The notes beneath the pieces were generated by a model that searched no databases, was not told the origin of the DNA, and saw nothing but the letters and a program-made list of their open reading frames with translations. Below, piece after piece: positions 8,504 to 18,013 of a DNA stretch of 64,000 nt. The first letter of the stretch is position 1. Every line of letters starts with the position of its first letter. The translations under genes were made by a program, and so were the position numbers. The stretch comes from Bathynomus jamesi (Eukaryota > Arthropoda > Malacostraca > Isopoda > Cirolanidae). The DNA is taken from the NCBI GenBank assembly GCA_023014485.1, contig JAJOZX010000088.1:365001-429000 (forward strand), given 5' to 3'.

Positions 8504-10976
8504 CACCGATCTGCATGAAAATCGATTTCTTTATTTTGAGTTGTGATTCTGAAGCAGTTCGCTGCGCTGAATTCAAAAATGCTACCAGTTTTTTTTATCA
8601 CCCACAGTTTTAAAGTTATTAGCAAAACAATTTTGGGACGTTTTGTAATTTTTTACCTTTTTTATCTTTAATTAATTTCGTTTTTTCATATTTTTCAGTT
8701 AGATAATTCTAACATTACGTCTTTAAAATTTTAATAATGGCTTCTAGAGGATGTACCCATAGTCCAGACATATTTTGTTATATTTGTTATATTTGTGGTC
8801 GGTATGTTGTAAAACAAAGGACAAATGTAACGACCTTCATTAAGAGAGCTTATCATGCTTATTTTGAAATTAAATTAGGAGATCAAGATAAAAGTTGGGC
8901 TCTACACAAGGTTTGTCTTACGTGTGTTGCGGCACTAAGGAATTGGAGCAAAAGTAAAAAGAAAAGTTTGCCATTTGGGATCCCTCTGGTATGGCGCGAG
9001 CCTAGAAACCATACCGACGACTGCTACTTCTGTTCTTGCAATGTTAAAGGTCATAATGCAAAGAATAAAGAGAGCCTTCAATACCCAAGTCTCCCATCTG
9101 CAATAAGGCCGGTACCCCATGGTCCAAAAGTTCCTATTCCCCGCCCATCGGAGAGTCTAGATCAATACAATTCAGATTCTGATTCAGCTCCAAATCCAGA
9201 CAATGATGATGTTTATGAACAGCCAACAGCTGACCGAGATCCTCCTAAACCATTAACCCAAGCCGAACTAAATGACTTAGTCAGGGATTTGAATCTGCCT
9301 AAGGACTCTGCAGAACTTTTGGGGTCTAGATTGCAGGAGAACAATTTATTGGCATCCGACACATACTTCGCTTGGTACAGAAATCGTGAGAAAGACTTCG
9401 TGCCTTTTTTCGAAGAAGATGGTCCCTTGGTATTTTGCAAGGACATCACAGGATTAGTGTGCAAGCTAGGCATCGAATACCAAACCAGTGACTGGAGGTT
9501 GTTTATAGATTCCTCTAAAACCAGTCTAAAAGGAGTGTTACTGCACAACGGTAACAAATATGCATCAATCCCAGTGGCCCATTCTACTCATTTAAAAGAG
9601 ACCTATGATAACATGAAACTGCTTCTGGAAAAAATTCAGTATCAAAATCACAGATGGATATTGTGTGGGGATCTCAAAGTCCTTTGTATGTTACTTGGGC
9701 AGCAATCAGGATACACTAAGATGCCATGTTTCATCTGCGAATGGGATAGTCGAGCACGTGACCAGCACTGGAAGAGGAAAACTTGGCCTCCTAGAGAGAA
9801 TCTTACCCCAGGATCAAAGAACATTTTACATGAACATCTAGTTGAACCAAATAAAATCCTCCTACCACCCTTGCACATTAAGTTAGGCTTGCTGAAGCAG
9901 TATGTCAAAGCATTGACTAGAGAAGGTGAATGTTTCAAGTACATTTGTTCAAAATATCCAAAGATTAGCTACGAGAAAATAAAGGAAGGTGTTTTTATAG
10001 GTCCTCAGATTAGAAAGTTATTGACAGACGATCATTTCCTGAACACAATGACCAATAAAGAAAAAGAAGCATGGCTTGGTTTCAAAGATGTTGATGAAAA
10101 CTTCTTGGGAAACTACAAAAGCCAAAATTATGAAAGACTGGTGGAAAATATGCTTAAAAAGTTTTGCGCCTTAGGCTGCAACATGAGCCTGAAAGTTCAC
10201 TTCTTATTTTCGCATCTTGACCGTTTTCCAGAAAATCTCGGAGATGTCAGTGAGGAGCAAGGGGAACGATTTCACCAGGACATCAAAACCATGGAAAGAA
10301 GATATCAAGGAAGATGGCATACAAATATGATGGCGGATTACTGCTGGTGTCTGCAACGAGATCAGCCTAACGTACAGCATAAGAAAACATCAAAGAAGCA
10401 CCGGTTTAGTCGTCATTAGTCAGATCTACCTTCGTAGTCTTAAGTCTTTGGAATAAGTCCTGAAATGTTTGCAAGTAAAGAAGGTAAATATATTTTGTTT
10501 CTTTCAGTTATTTTTTTATTCTTTCATAAACAAGCAATATGCTTGTCCAAGAGCTAGGAGCTATTTAATTCTGCTTTAATTAGGTTTTACTCTATCACCT
10601 AAAGATTTCGTGCTACAAGGGGTGTTGTAATACATCATCTGTCCCCAAATGTTAACCACCCATTGATGGGAGGGGAGAGAGTATTTTGCTGGGAACGGGA
10701 CTGGTTGTTATGTATATTTACCCTACATTATTATGTAAGCGTTACTGTAATCTATAACAACAAAATTTATGGTTTAGCATGTGCAATCCAATGTTGGTCT
10801 CGATAAGATGGTTCACATTTGGGGATAAATGGGGGATATATGACACCCTGTAGTAAGAAAACCATACGTGATAGGGAAAAACTAACTATATTTTTGAGAT
10901 CAGTGCACTCAAATTATATAGAATCACCAACTAGTTTGTAAAAATCGATCGACAAGTTTTCAAATGTGTACTGGTG
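8504..10976 (+). mobile_element. Family A (CACTG-end) DNA transposon, copy 2, complete
   Basis: Begins CACCGATC at 8504 and ends ACTGGTG at 10976, flanked by TAA on both sides (8501-8503, 10977-10979). A related host unit at about 11050-11115 reads straight through (GATAAATAATGAAAGCC, TAA at 11094-11096), giving an empty site. Subterminal sequence near 8560-8610 (ATTCAAAAATG, TTTTTATCACCC) and near 10855-10910 (GAAAACCATACGTGATAGGG) matches the TIRs of copy 3. Confidence 0.85.
8737..10419 (+). CDS. Family A transposase-like protein, intact, 560 aa
   Basis: A single open exon from ATG 8737 to TAG. The N-terminal ~100 residues hold CxxC pairs (C14/C17/C20, C60/C63, C96/C99), probably a zinc-binding domain. 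An acidic linker spans about 140-170. The C-terminal part has D258 (FIDSS), D312 (GDLK), C331/C334 (CFIC), H380 (PPLHIKLG) and a glutamate cluster at 506-510 (SEEQGERFHQD). This order is compatible with an RNase H-fold DDE transposase, but the assignment is inferred. There is no intron where copy 1 has one. Codons 14-20 contain a 9-bp repeat (CYICYIC instead of CYIC). The gene lies entirely inside the transposon ends. Confidence 0.8.
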   Translation: MASRGCTHSPDIFCYICYICGRYVVKQRTNVTTFIKRAYHAYFEIKLGDQDKSWALHKVCLTCVAALRNWSKSKKKSLPFGIPLVWREPRNHTDDCYFCSCNVKGHNAKNKESLQYPSLPSAIRPVPHGPKVPIPRPSESLDQYNSDSDSAPNPDNDDVYEQPTADRDPPKPLTQAELNDLVRDLNLPKDSAELLGSRLQENNLLASDTYFAWYRNREKDFVPFFEEDGPLVFCKDITGLVCKLGIEYQTSDWRLFIDSSKTSLKGVLLHNGNKYASIPVAHSTHLKETYDNMKLLLEKIQYQNHRWILCGDLKVLCMLLGQQSGYTKMPCFICEWDSRARDQHWKRKTWPPRENLTPGSKNILHEHLVEPNKILLPPLHIKLGLLKQYVKALTREGECFKYICSKYPKISYEKIKEGVFIGPQIRKLLTDDHFLNTMTNKEKEAWLGFKDVDENFLGNYKSQNYERLVENMLKKFCALGCNMSLKVHFLFSHLDRFPENLGDVSEEQGERFHQDIKTMERRYQGRWHTNMMADYCWCLQRDQPNVQHKKTSKKHRFSRH

Positions 10977-11130
10977 TAATGAAAGCCTAGTGACAACTGA
11001 AATAACGCACGTATGGTTGGTACAGTAAATGGATTACGTAATACACTGATTTAGATAGGCTAATGAGATATGCAAAAGGGAACACAGGATAAATAATGAA
11101 AGCCTATTGACAACTGAATTAATGCACGTG
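10977..11130. repeat. Host tandem unit containing the empty target site
   Basis: A unit of roughly 115-120 bp (GAAAGCCTAGTGACAACTG ... GGAACACAGGATAAATAAT) is repeated. The first copy is interrupted by the family A element; the second is intact and carries the empty TAA site at 11094-11096. Confidence 0.8.
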
Positions 11131-11341
11131 TGGTTGGTACAGTAAATGGATTAGGCCGTCAAGAATGAAATGCATAAAAGAGCACATAAACAGTAGAATG
11201 CACGATAAGTAAATTATATGAGTGATCACAATAACAGGGTGATGCAAAACTACGATATTGGTACGACACTTGAAATAGGCCTACTACGGTCTTGACGAAA
11301 GAGTTAGTTTTCCCGGTAGCTTGCGTACACTTGGATATAGC

Positions 11342-12174
11342 CTAAACGTGACCCACTATTACACTGTGTACTGTGTAGGCTTCGTGTGGATTGCTTAAGA
11401 CGAGGTAAAGGGATCTTACCGCAAATGATGAATGCTCTGGAGATTGAAGACCTACTTGATGGATGACCGTATTGCGTTCGCACTTGTTGACCTTGGAGAC
11501 TGTAGGGGGCCTGTTTAGATACTTGTTGAACGGGCGCCGATCGAAGTGTGGTGAAGGATGAGTGTAGAGCAAAGCGGAGTTGTACCTTGCAGCCTACAGG
11601 AGGTTTACGGATCTGGGCTTCGAAGAGTGCTTGTGTAGTCAGGTTACTGATGTTCTTTTTTGCAGGAAGGAATTATAGAGTTGCCTCAAGTGTTGCTTCG
11701 TTCTGTATATGATTGAAATGTGACTTGGGACTGAGGCCGGCTGAGGTCGTGATGGCGCTACGTAGAGAGAATAGATTCATGAGAACAAAGTACGAGCGGA
11801 GTGAGATTGAAGAGAGCCTTACTTGATGATAGACTTCGTGTAGGCTCGACCGGAGCCTTGAAGGAACAGCAGGCCGCTCTCCGGCGAAGGTCGGAGAGCG
11901 GGTAGCTTGACGAGTGGTGCTACTGACGTAGGTGCTGAGAGTGAGCCGTGTCGACCAAGACGAGAAAATGGCAAGCGAGAAGTGAGGAGTGAGAATGATT
12001 TGAGGAAGAAGCCGCATTTTATAGGTCTTGGTGACGTCCTCTGGTGGTCGCTTCGGGAAATACCACAGAATCTGTCTCCTGTGTGGGTCTGTTTCATGCA
12101 CACGTGTGTAACATTTGTTTTCATTCCATGATGTTTGAGAATGGCGGGGAAAGGAATTTCTTTGTCTGACCGCT
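11342..12174 (-). other. GC-richer segment, possible LTR or 5' gene region on minus strand
   Basis: Unlike its AT-rich neighbours. On the minus strand it has a TATA box (12017-12023), then a transcribed-looking stretch with no long conserved ORF, and a good splice donor (TTTGCG before GTAAGAT, near 11415). Read on the minus strand, TGTAGCGG at 12174 and TTCCTGCA at 11661 could be LTR ends (TG...CA), but no second LTR or TSD was found. A 176-aa frame (12203-11673) matches nothing I recognise. Confidence 0.35.
12017..12039 (-). promoter_or_regulatory. TATA box with upstream CRE-like site
   Basis: Minus strand TATAAAATGCGG at 12023-12012, preceded by a TGACGTC-like element near 12031-12038 and by a tandem array of TGACG motifs at 12187-12308. 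Confidence 0.4.
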
Positions 12175-12186
12175 ACATATATATAT

Positions 12187-12308
12187 GCTAGAGCTCCGCC
12201 CATTTTATGACGTGTCTATGATAGAGCTCCTCCCATTTTATGACGCGTCTATGATAGAGCTCCGCCCATTTTATGTCACTATCTTTTATGACGTGTCTAT
12301 GATGTCAC
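12187..12308. repeat. 33-bp tandem repeat with CRE-like cores
   Basis: Three units of GATAGAGCTCCGCCCATT followed by TTATGACGTGTCTAT. Each unit carries TGACG. The third unit is lengthened by an extra CACTATCTTTTATGACGTG block. Confidence 0.85.
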
Positions 12309-12518
12309 TAACTCTTTCAACTAATCTGGAAGACAGAGGCCTCCAGCGGTCTCAGATGGCCTCAGAGGCCGACGCCACATAGACTATGTTCTTCCCCGGC
12401 CTCAGTTACCTCTATCCCACAAGTCTCATCCAAATCTGGCCAGTGGTTTGGCCGGCCATAAGAAACAAAGAGAGAAAGTTTGCAGGTAGTTCGACCGTCA
12501 CAAATATTGGGGCACGGA

Positions 12519-12576
12519 CAAAAACTCACTGGTCAAAAACTCACTGGCCAAAAACTCACCGGCCAAAAACTCACCA
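12519..12576. repeat. 16-bp tandem repeat
   Basis: Four units of CCAAAAACTCACYGG, at the outer edge of the palindrome that follows. Confidence 0.85.
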
Positions 12577-13162
12577 CTTAAATGCAAAAGAGGACAAAAA
12601 CTCACCAGACAAATGTTTTTGCGAAATACATACACTCTAGTCTAAATCTGAAGATCTTAAGATCTCAAGATTTTGGACTCATCATAGATAATTACTCTTC
12701 ATCTTTCAAAATGTTCATCTTTCAAATTGTTCTGTTTTTAACCAACAAACCAATATTAATTTTTCACCAACCTACCAATCTTTCGTTATAAATTAATGCC
12801 CAGTTAGGTTAATTGAATGCCTAGTTAAGTCAACTGAATGTCCGGTTAGGTCAACTGTACGCCCTTGACGATTGGTTAGGTTAAGTCATGATATTTTCGT
12901 TAAAAACACATTAATTATTTAAAGTGCTCTAACATGTTTGTTTTTCATTTCTCCAAAAAGAGAAAGTTATTTTTTAAATCAGTGACCACAACGACATTAG
13001 TATACCGATTTGGTTAAAAACAGAACAATATAAAAGATGAAGAGTAATTATCTACAATGAGTCTAAAATCTTAAGATCTAGACTAGAGTGTATGTATTTC
13101 GCAAAAACATTTGTCTGGTGAGTTTTTGTCCTCTTTTTGCATTTAAGTGTTGAGTTTTTGTC
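12549..13162. repeat. Large palindromic (foldback-like) element with TTAGG-like core
   Basis: The left arm (about 12549-12745) and right arm (about 13010-13162) are inverted copies sharing ACTTAAATGCAAAAG, ACTCACCAGACAAATG, GCGAAATACATACACTC and GATAATTACTCTTCATC. The loop holds the TTAGG-like motif block at 12796-12903. Arms differ by several substitutions and small indels, so this is not a simple assembly fold. Confidence 0.8.
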
Positions 13163-13499
13163 CTGGATTCCAAATATTCGTATAGATTAAGCTGGTTATA
13201 ACCGGAAGTATACAGCAGAAATCAAACAATTGAATAATTCAAGGATAATTTACGAACGAGAATTTATGCTTCAGCACAGGGGAGATTTTGTTCGTTTTAT
13301 ACAACAGTAGTTCTATATAGAGGTAAGTTATATTAGATGTGGTTGGGAAGTGATGCAGAATGGATAAATATAATATCGAAGTTTTGGAGCAAATGTAGTT
13401 TACGTCTCCCTGACGCAAAAGGGGACACACACTACATTAGGTCAAAGTTGGAGAACGTAAACTAAACTAAGATTTTAGGAGACATTTTTTAAATGAATC

Positions 13500-13843
13500 C
13501 ATCAAATAAAACGTTAAAACTAACAAAAATATTAAGACTTAACCTAACCAATCGTCAATATATATATATAAAAATTGACGATTGGTTAGGTTAAGTCTTA
13601 ATATTTTCGTTAGCTTTAACATTTTATTGGATCACCTGAAGATCAGGGACCCCAGCCTTCTTTAGTTAGCTTTATAAGGCTAACTAACGAAAATATCACG
13701 TCCTAACCTAACCAGTCGTCAAGGGCGTACAGTTGACCTAACGATTGGTTAGGTTAGGTCGTGATATTTTCGTTAGTTAGCCTTATAAGGCTAACTAGAG
13801 AAGGCCGGAGGCCCTGATCTTCAGGTGATCCGTTTTATTTGAT
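13500..13843. repeat. Compound palindrome with TTAGG-like motifs
   Basis: Outer ends ATCAAATAAAACG (13500) and CGTTTTATTTGAT (13831) are inverted. Inside are two hairpins: one centred on a short TA tract near 13562, and one from GGATCACCTGAAGATCAGG (about 13629) to CCTGATCTTCAGGTGATCC (about 13830). The second is flanked by ATTTTATT and GTTTTATT, a possible imperfect 8-bp TSD. Confidence 0.75.
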
Positions 13844-13861
13844 TAGGTATACGCGGACAAA

Positions 13862-14034
13862 GTTGGGGAACACAAACTACACTTGATAATGTAGGGGAAC
13901 GTAAACTACACTTGATAATGTACGGGAACGTAAACTACACTAGGAAAATGTAGGGGAACGTAAACTACACTTGATAATGTAGGGGAACGTAAACTACACT
14001 AGGCACCACAGGGGGACGTAAACTACACTTACTC
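13862..14034. repeat. ~30-bp minisatellite
   Basis: Five to six units of GATAATGTAGGGGAACG followed by TAAACTACACTT, the last ones diverged. A related fragment on either strand occurs at 13390-13470. Confidence 0.85.
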
Positions 14035-14207
14035 CGAAGTTTTTAATACAAGAACCAACACTCCAAATAAAGCCTTTTAAATTATAGCTCACAACTTCTT
14101 TTTGAGGGTGCATTCTATGATAGAAGAATTTTGTTCCTTTGGGTATCACAGCTTCTTCTCAGATGATATAACTTCTTTTAATGACACATAACTTCTTTAG
14201 AAAGAAG

Positions 14208-14500
14208 GGACCTTTTCCAGTTTGTGTACCGTTTTTCATATAATTTATTTTTGAGAATATTTTTGTTAAAACTAACGAAAATATCACGACTTAACCTAAC
14301 CAATTATCAAGAGCGTACAGTTGATCTATTAGTAAATAGTAAGTACTATTCCAGAAACAAACACTGTTATAATTAATAATAGATCAACTGTACGCCCTTG
14401 ATAATTGGTTAGGTTAAGTCGTGATATTTTCGTTAGTTTTAACAAAAATATTCTCAAAAATAAATTATATGAAAAACGGTACACAAATTGGAAAAGGTCC
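14208..14500. mobile_element. Palindromic foldback element with 8-bp TSD
   Basis: Starts GGACCTTTTCCAG and ends TTGGAAAAGGTCC, with inverted arms of about 140 bp. It is flanked by GAAAGAAG at 14200-14207 and 14501-14508. The related host repeat at 36553-36720 has one GATAGAAG at the same point (36674-36681) and no insert. The arms contain the TTAGG-like block (CTTAACCTAACCAATTATC). There is no coding capacity, so it must be moved in trans if mobile. Confidence 0.85.
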
Positions 14501-14697
14501 GAAAGAAGAAATGGTCTTCTACACTTCTATTTTTGAGTGATTTGAGACAATAGAAGATATTGGTGCTTTCCTGTTAACGCGAATACCCAACCGCCCGCCA
14601 TCATCTGGACTCGTATCTTGCGGAATTCATGTGGCGACAACGTGCCGAAAGCAGCGACGTTTTCTTTGCGATTTTAGATGACATAACTAACTGATTA

Positions 14698-17321
14698 CAC
14701 TGCCCAACACCAATTTTGCTGATTTAATTCTAACACCTGTTTTTAGGTAACTTTGGTGTGCTGATTTCAAAAATCACCTTAGTTTTTGCCTATCACGTCA
14801 GGTTTTCGAGCAATCAAATACAGATATTTTGGAGATATCGCATTTTGGCAGGGTTATGCCCAATTTTTTTTCCTTTCAAAAAATGAGTTTTTACATACTC
14901 AGAATCAGCATGGAAAAGTAAACAATTGTGCAGGGAGTGAACTTTAATATACAATGGTAATATTGACACATAAAGTGATTAAAAGTGTTTAAATAAGCAA
15001 AAAATGAATCCATATTAAAGCAAGCACGGGACCAGTTTTCTTAACATTGTCTTTTTCTTGTTTTCTTACTTTTCAGTGCTGATAAATTTTCTCTTATAGG
15101 ACTTCCTAGAAAGAGAGATGTCAAGACAATCTCTTTGCAGGCTCCAGCAGTAGTCAGCCATCATATGGGTATCCCATCTTCCTTGGTATCGTTCTTCCAT
15201 CACTTTGATATGTTGGTGGAACCTTTCACCTTGCTCTTCACTAACATCACCAAGATTTTCTGGAAATTTATCCAGATGACTGTTGAGACAGTGAACTTTA
15301 ATGCTCATGTTGCAACCCAACTGCTGAAAGTTTACAAGTAAATCCTTTACAAGATCTTTATAATTTTCAGACTTTTTGTTTCCTAGGAAATTCTTAACTA
15401 CTGCCACAAAAGCATTCCAAGCTCTTGCCTCCGTTTCAGTCATTGAGTTACTGAACTGTGGATCTTTCATCAGTTTTCTTATCTGGGGACCATCGAATAT
15501 ACCAGCTTTAAGCTTCTCATCACTAAGACCTGGAAAGGCTGCACATATGTAATTAAAGCAATCACCTTCTTTATTCAAAGCTTTTACAAACTGCTTCATA
15601 AGCCCAAGTTTGATGTGGAGTGGTGGAAAAATGATCTTTTCTCGATCCACCAATGGCTCGTTTACAATATTTTTATCTCCTACATTTAAATTTTGCCTTA
15701 GTGGCCACTTTTCCTTTACCCAATGTTCAGCTTTGGCGCGACTATCCCATAAGCACAAGAAACATGGATACTTTGTGTAGCCACTTTGTTGGCCAAGAAG
15801 AAAGTTGACCATTTTCAAGTCAACACAAATCACCCATTTATGAACATCATATTTTAGCATCTCCAGCACTATTTTTATGTTTTCATATTCTTCTTTTAGA
15901 TGCACTGAATGACCAATAGGAATCGCGCCATATTCATTCCCATTGTGAAGCAAGACACACTTTAAACTTCTTTTTGAACTGTCTATAAACAATCTCCACT
16001 CATTGGGGCTATAGTGGGTTACACCCATTGCATTCAAAAGTCCTTCTACATTATGGCAGTAAACCAAATCCTTCTCTGCACCAAAATATTGCAACAATTC
16101 TCTTTCCCTATTGCGATAAGATGTTATTTTTGTCCCAGGATGAAGTAGATTTTTCTCGTGCAATCTTGAAGCTAATAATTCTGATGACTCTTTTGAAAGG
16201 CTGAGATCACGAATTAAATCATTCAACTCAAGTTGATTAAATCGCTGAGGTGTCGTTGATGAAGAAGGCTGTTCAAAATCATCATCAGTGATATCACGTT
16301 CGATCTCATCAGGTAATTCCATATCTTCATCATCTTCTGTGAGTGTTGGAAGGTCCGTGAAAATTGGAACAGGAATTTCATCTGAGTGAGAAACTGGTCT
16401 GATTGCTGAATCTAGGTTAGGATACTTTAGATGGTGTTTATTCTTTGCGTTGAAGCCAGAAGTCTTCACAAGGCAAAAGTAGCAATCATCTGAATGATTT
16501 TTGGGCTCTCGCCATACCATAGGAATGCCAAACTTCAAACCTTTTCTGTTTCCATTTGTCCATTGTCGTAAATGTTCCACACAAGTTTTGCAAACAGTGT
16601 GAGGAGCCCACGACTTATCCTGATCGCCAAGTTTAACTTTAAAATAGGCCAGGTATGCCTTTTTTACGAAATCAGTAATGTTCATCCTCTGCTTCAGTAA
16701 CATAAAGCATCCACAAATGTAGCAGAAAACATCTGGGCTGTTTGAACACTTTCTTCGAACAGCAGACATGATGATGATGATGAGCTGCAACGCACCCTTC
16801 ACTCACCACTGATCGCAAATAACTGCCGCAGTATTGGATCACTGAATGCTGCCCACATGTAACTCTGTGCCGCTCCCAATCATGTGGCGAGCAAGCGATG
16901 ACGTCACACACTTTGCAGCTGTATCCAACCAGGACAGACTGACGTCACTAGCGGAACCGGCTGCTCTCACTCCGCCAATGGGAAATCTCTCTCAGATCAT
17001 GACGTCACGCTCACACCTGGGGAAATCACAGATACCCAAGATTTTAATATGTTGTACATGACCATTAGATTTAATTCACAGATTTGCGTATTCCACAGAT
17101 AAAATTTTAACAGCAAAACAGCTGTTAACAGGTTTCAAAAATCATCAATTTTGATAAGCGCCCTTCATGGATCACCCAAAATAGGCATATTGCATTGCAC
17201 GAAAACCTGATGTGATGGACAAAATCTAAGGTGATTTTTGAAATAAGCACATCAATATTGTCCAGAAACAGGTCTTAGAATTAAATCAGCAGCAAAAAAA
17301 TTTTTTTTTTGTTGGCCAGTG
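14698..17321 (-). mobile_element. Family A (CACTG-end) DNA transposon, copy 3, complete
   Basis: Ends CACTGCCCAAC (14698) and GTTGGCCAGTG (17321), flanked by TTA on each side (14695-14697, 17322-17324). TIRs of roughly 110-120 bp share GCTGATTTAATTCTAA, TCAAAAATCACCTTAG and CATCAGGTTTTCG-type blocks. The gene inside is open. The element sits between inverted sequences at 14556-14601 and 17706-17752. Confidence 0.9.
15066..16769 (-). CDS. Family A transposase-like protein, intact, 567 aa
   Basis: Single-exon gene of the same family as 8737-10419. I prefer the ATG at 16769 (MSAVRRKCSNSPDVFCYIC), because it aligns with the start of copy 2; the frame is open 11 codons further up. It keeps the N-terminal CxxC pairs (CYIC, CKTC, CYFC), a longer acidic linker (TEDDEDMELPDEIERD), then LFIDSSKRSLK, CVDLK, GYTKYPCFLC, PPLHIKLGLMKQ and SEEQGERFHQHIK. 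The stop is TAA after a basic tail. It lacks the CYI duplication of copy 2 and the intron of copy 1. Both TIRs are present, so it is the best candidate for an autonomous member. Confidence 0.85.
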   Translation of the reverse strand: MSAVRRKCSNSPDVFCYICGCFMLLKQRMNITDFVKKAYLAYFKVKLGDQDKSWAPHTVCKTCVEHLRQWTNGNRKGLKFGIPMVWREPKNHSDDCYFCLVKTSGFNAKNKHHLKYPNLDSAIRPVSHSDEIPVPIFTDLPTLTEDDEDMELPDEIERDITDDDFEQPSSSTTPQRFNQLELNDLIRDLSLSKESSELLASRLHEKNLLHPGTKITSYRNRERELLQYFGAEKDLVYCHNVEGLLNAMGVTHYSPNEWRLFIDSSKRSLKCVLLHNGNEYGAIPIGHSVHLKEEYENIKIVLEMLKYDVHKWVICVDLKMVNFLLGQQSGYTKYPCFLCLWDSRAKAEHWVKEKWPLRQNLNVGDKNIVNEPLVDREKIIFPPLHIKLGLMKQFVKALNKEGDCFNYICAAFPGLSDEKLKAGIFDGPQIRKLMKDPQFSNSMTETEARAWNAFVAVVKNFLGNKKSENYKDLVKDLLVNFQQLGCNMSIKVHCLNSHLDKFPENLGDVSEEQGERFHQHIKVMEERYQGRWDTHMMADYCWSLQRDCLDISLSRKSYKRKFISTEK

Positions 17322-17391
17322 TTATCGCTTACATATTAACTAATTTCATTTAAATGATTAATAAATTCGGTACTTACGTATTAGCGGGACT

Positions 17392-17710
17392 ACCAAACTG
17401 TTTATGATGTATTTTGCTCTCGTCATTTTCGTTTAAACTAACGAAAATATCACAACTTAACCTAACCAATTATCAAAGGCGTACAGTTGACCTAACCGGG
17501 CATTCAATTACCTAACTGGGCATTCAGTTGACATAACCGGGCATTTTCCGTTATATTAACCTGTTAGGTTAATTCAATGCCAGGTTAGGTCAATTCAATG
17601 CCCGGTTAGGTCAACTGTACGTCCTTGATGATTGGTTAGGTTAAGTTGTGATATTTTCGTTAGTTTAAACGAAAATGACGAGAGCAAAAATACATAACAA
17701 ACAGTTTGGT
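17392..17710. repeat. Palindromic repeat with TTAGG-like motifs
   Basis: Arms run from ACCAAACTGTTT (17392) to AAACAGTTTGGT (17710), sharing TTGCTCTCGTCATTTTCG and GTTTAAACTAACGAAAATA on opposite strands. The core has CCTAACCGGGCATTCAA-type units in both orientations around 17555. Confidence 0.8.
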
Positions 17711-17977
17711 GGCGGGCGGTTGGGCATTCCCGTTAACAGGAAAGCACCAAGATATTTTTATGTATAGAAGGTTTCGGAAAGTTTTTGTTTTCTGTGAATT
17801 AAACATTTTATAGTGAACACAAATGATTTTCCCTTATGATAAACTGTTGATACCTTATATTGTTCAAAGGTTTGTTACCTGACAAATGTGTTGAAAATGT
17901 CCAATTAACAGTAAGTAACATGATACGTCAGACATTCACCTAACACATATTCTGCTGTATATATTCTTTAAAAACCG

Positions 17978-18013
<36 letters not shown>

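Noticed and set aside
11673..12203. 176-aa minus-strand coding gene
   Set aside because: No recognisable domain; the frame overlaps the TATA box and the tandem repeats, so an untranslated or LTR origin fits better.
13862..14034. CRISPR array
   Set aside because: Direct repeats are contiguous without unique spacers and the sequence is eukaryotic; a minisatellite.
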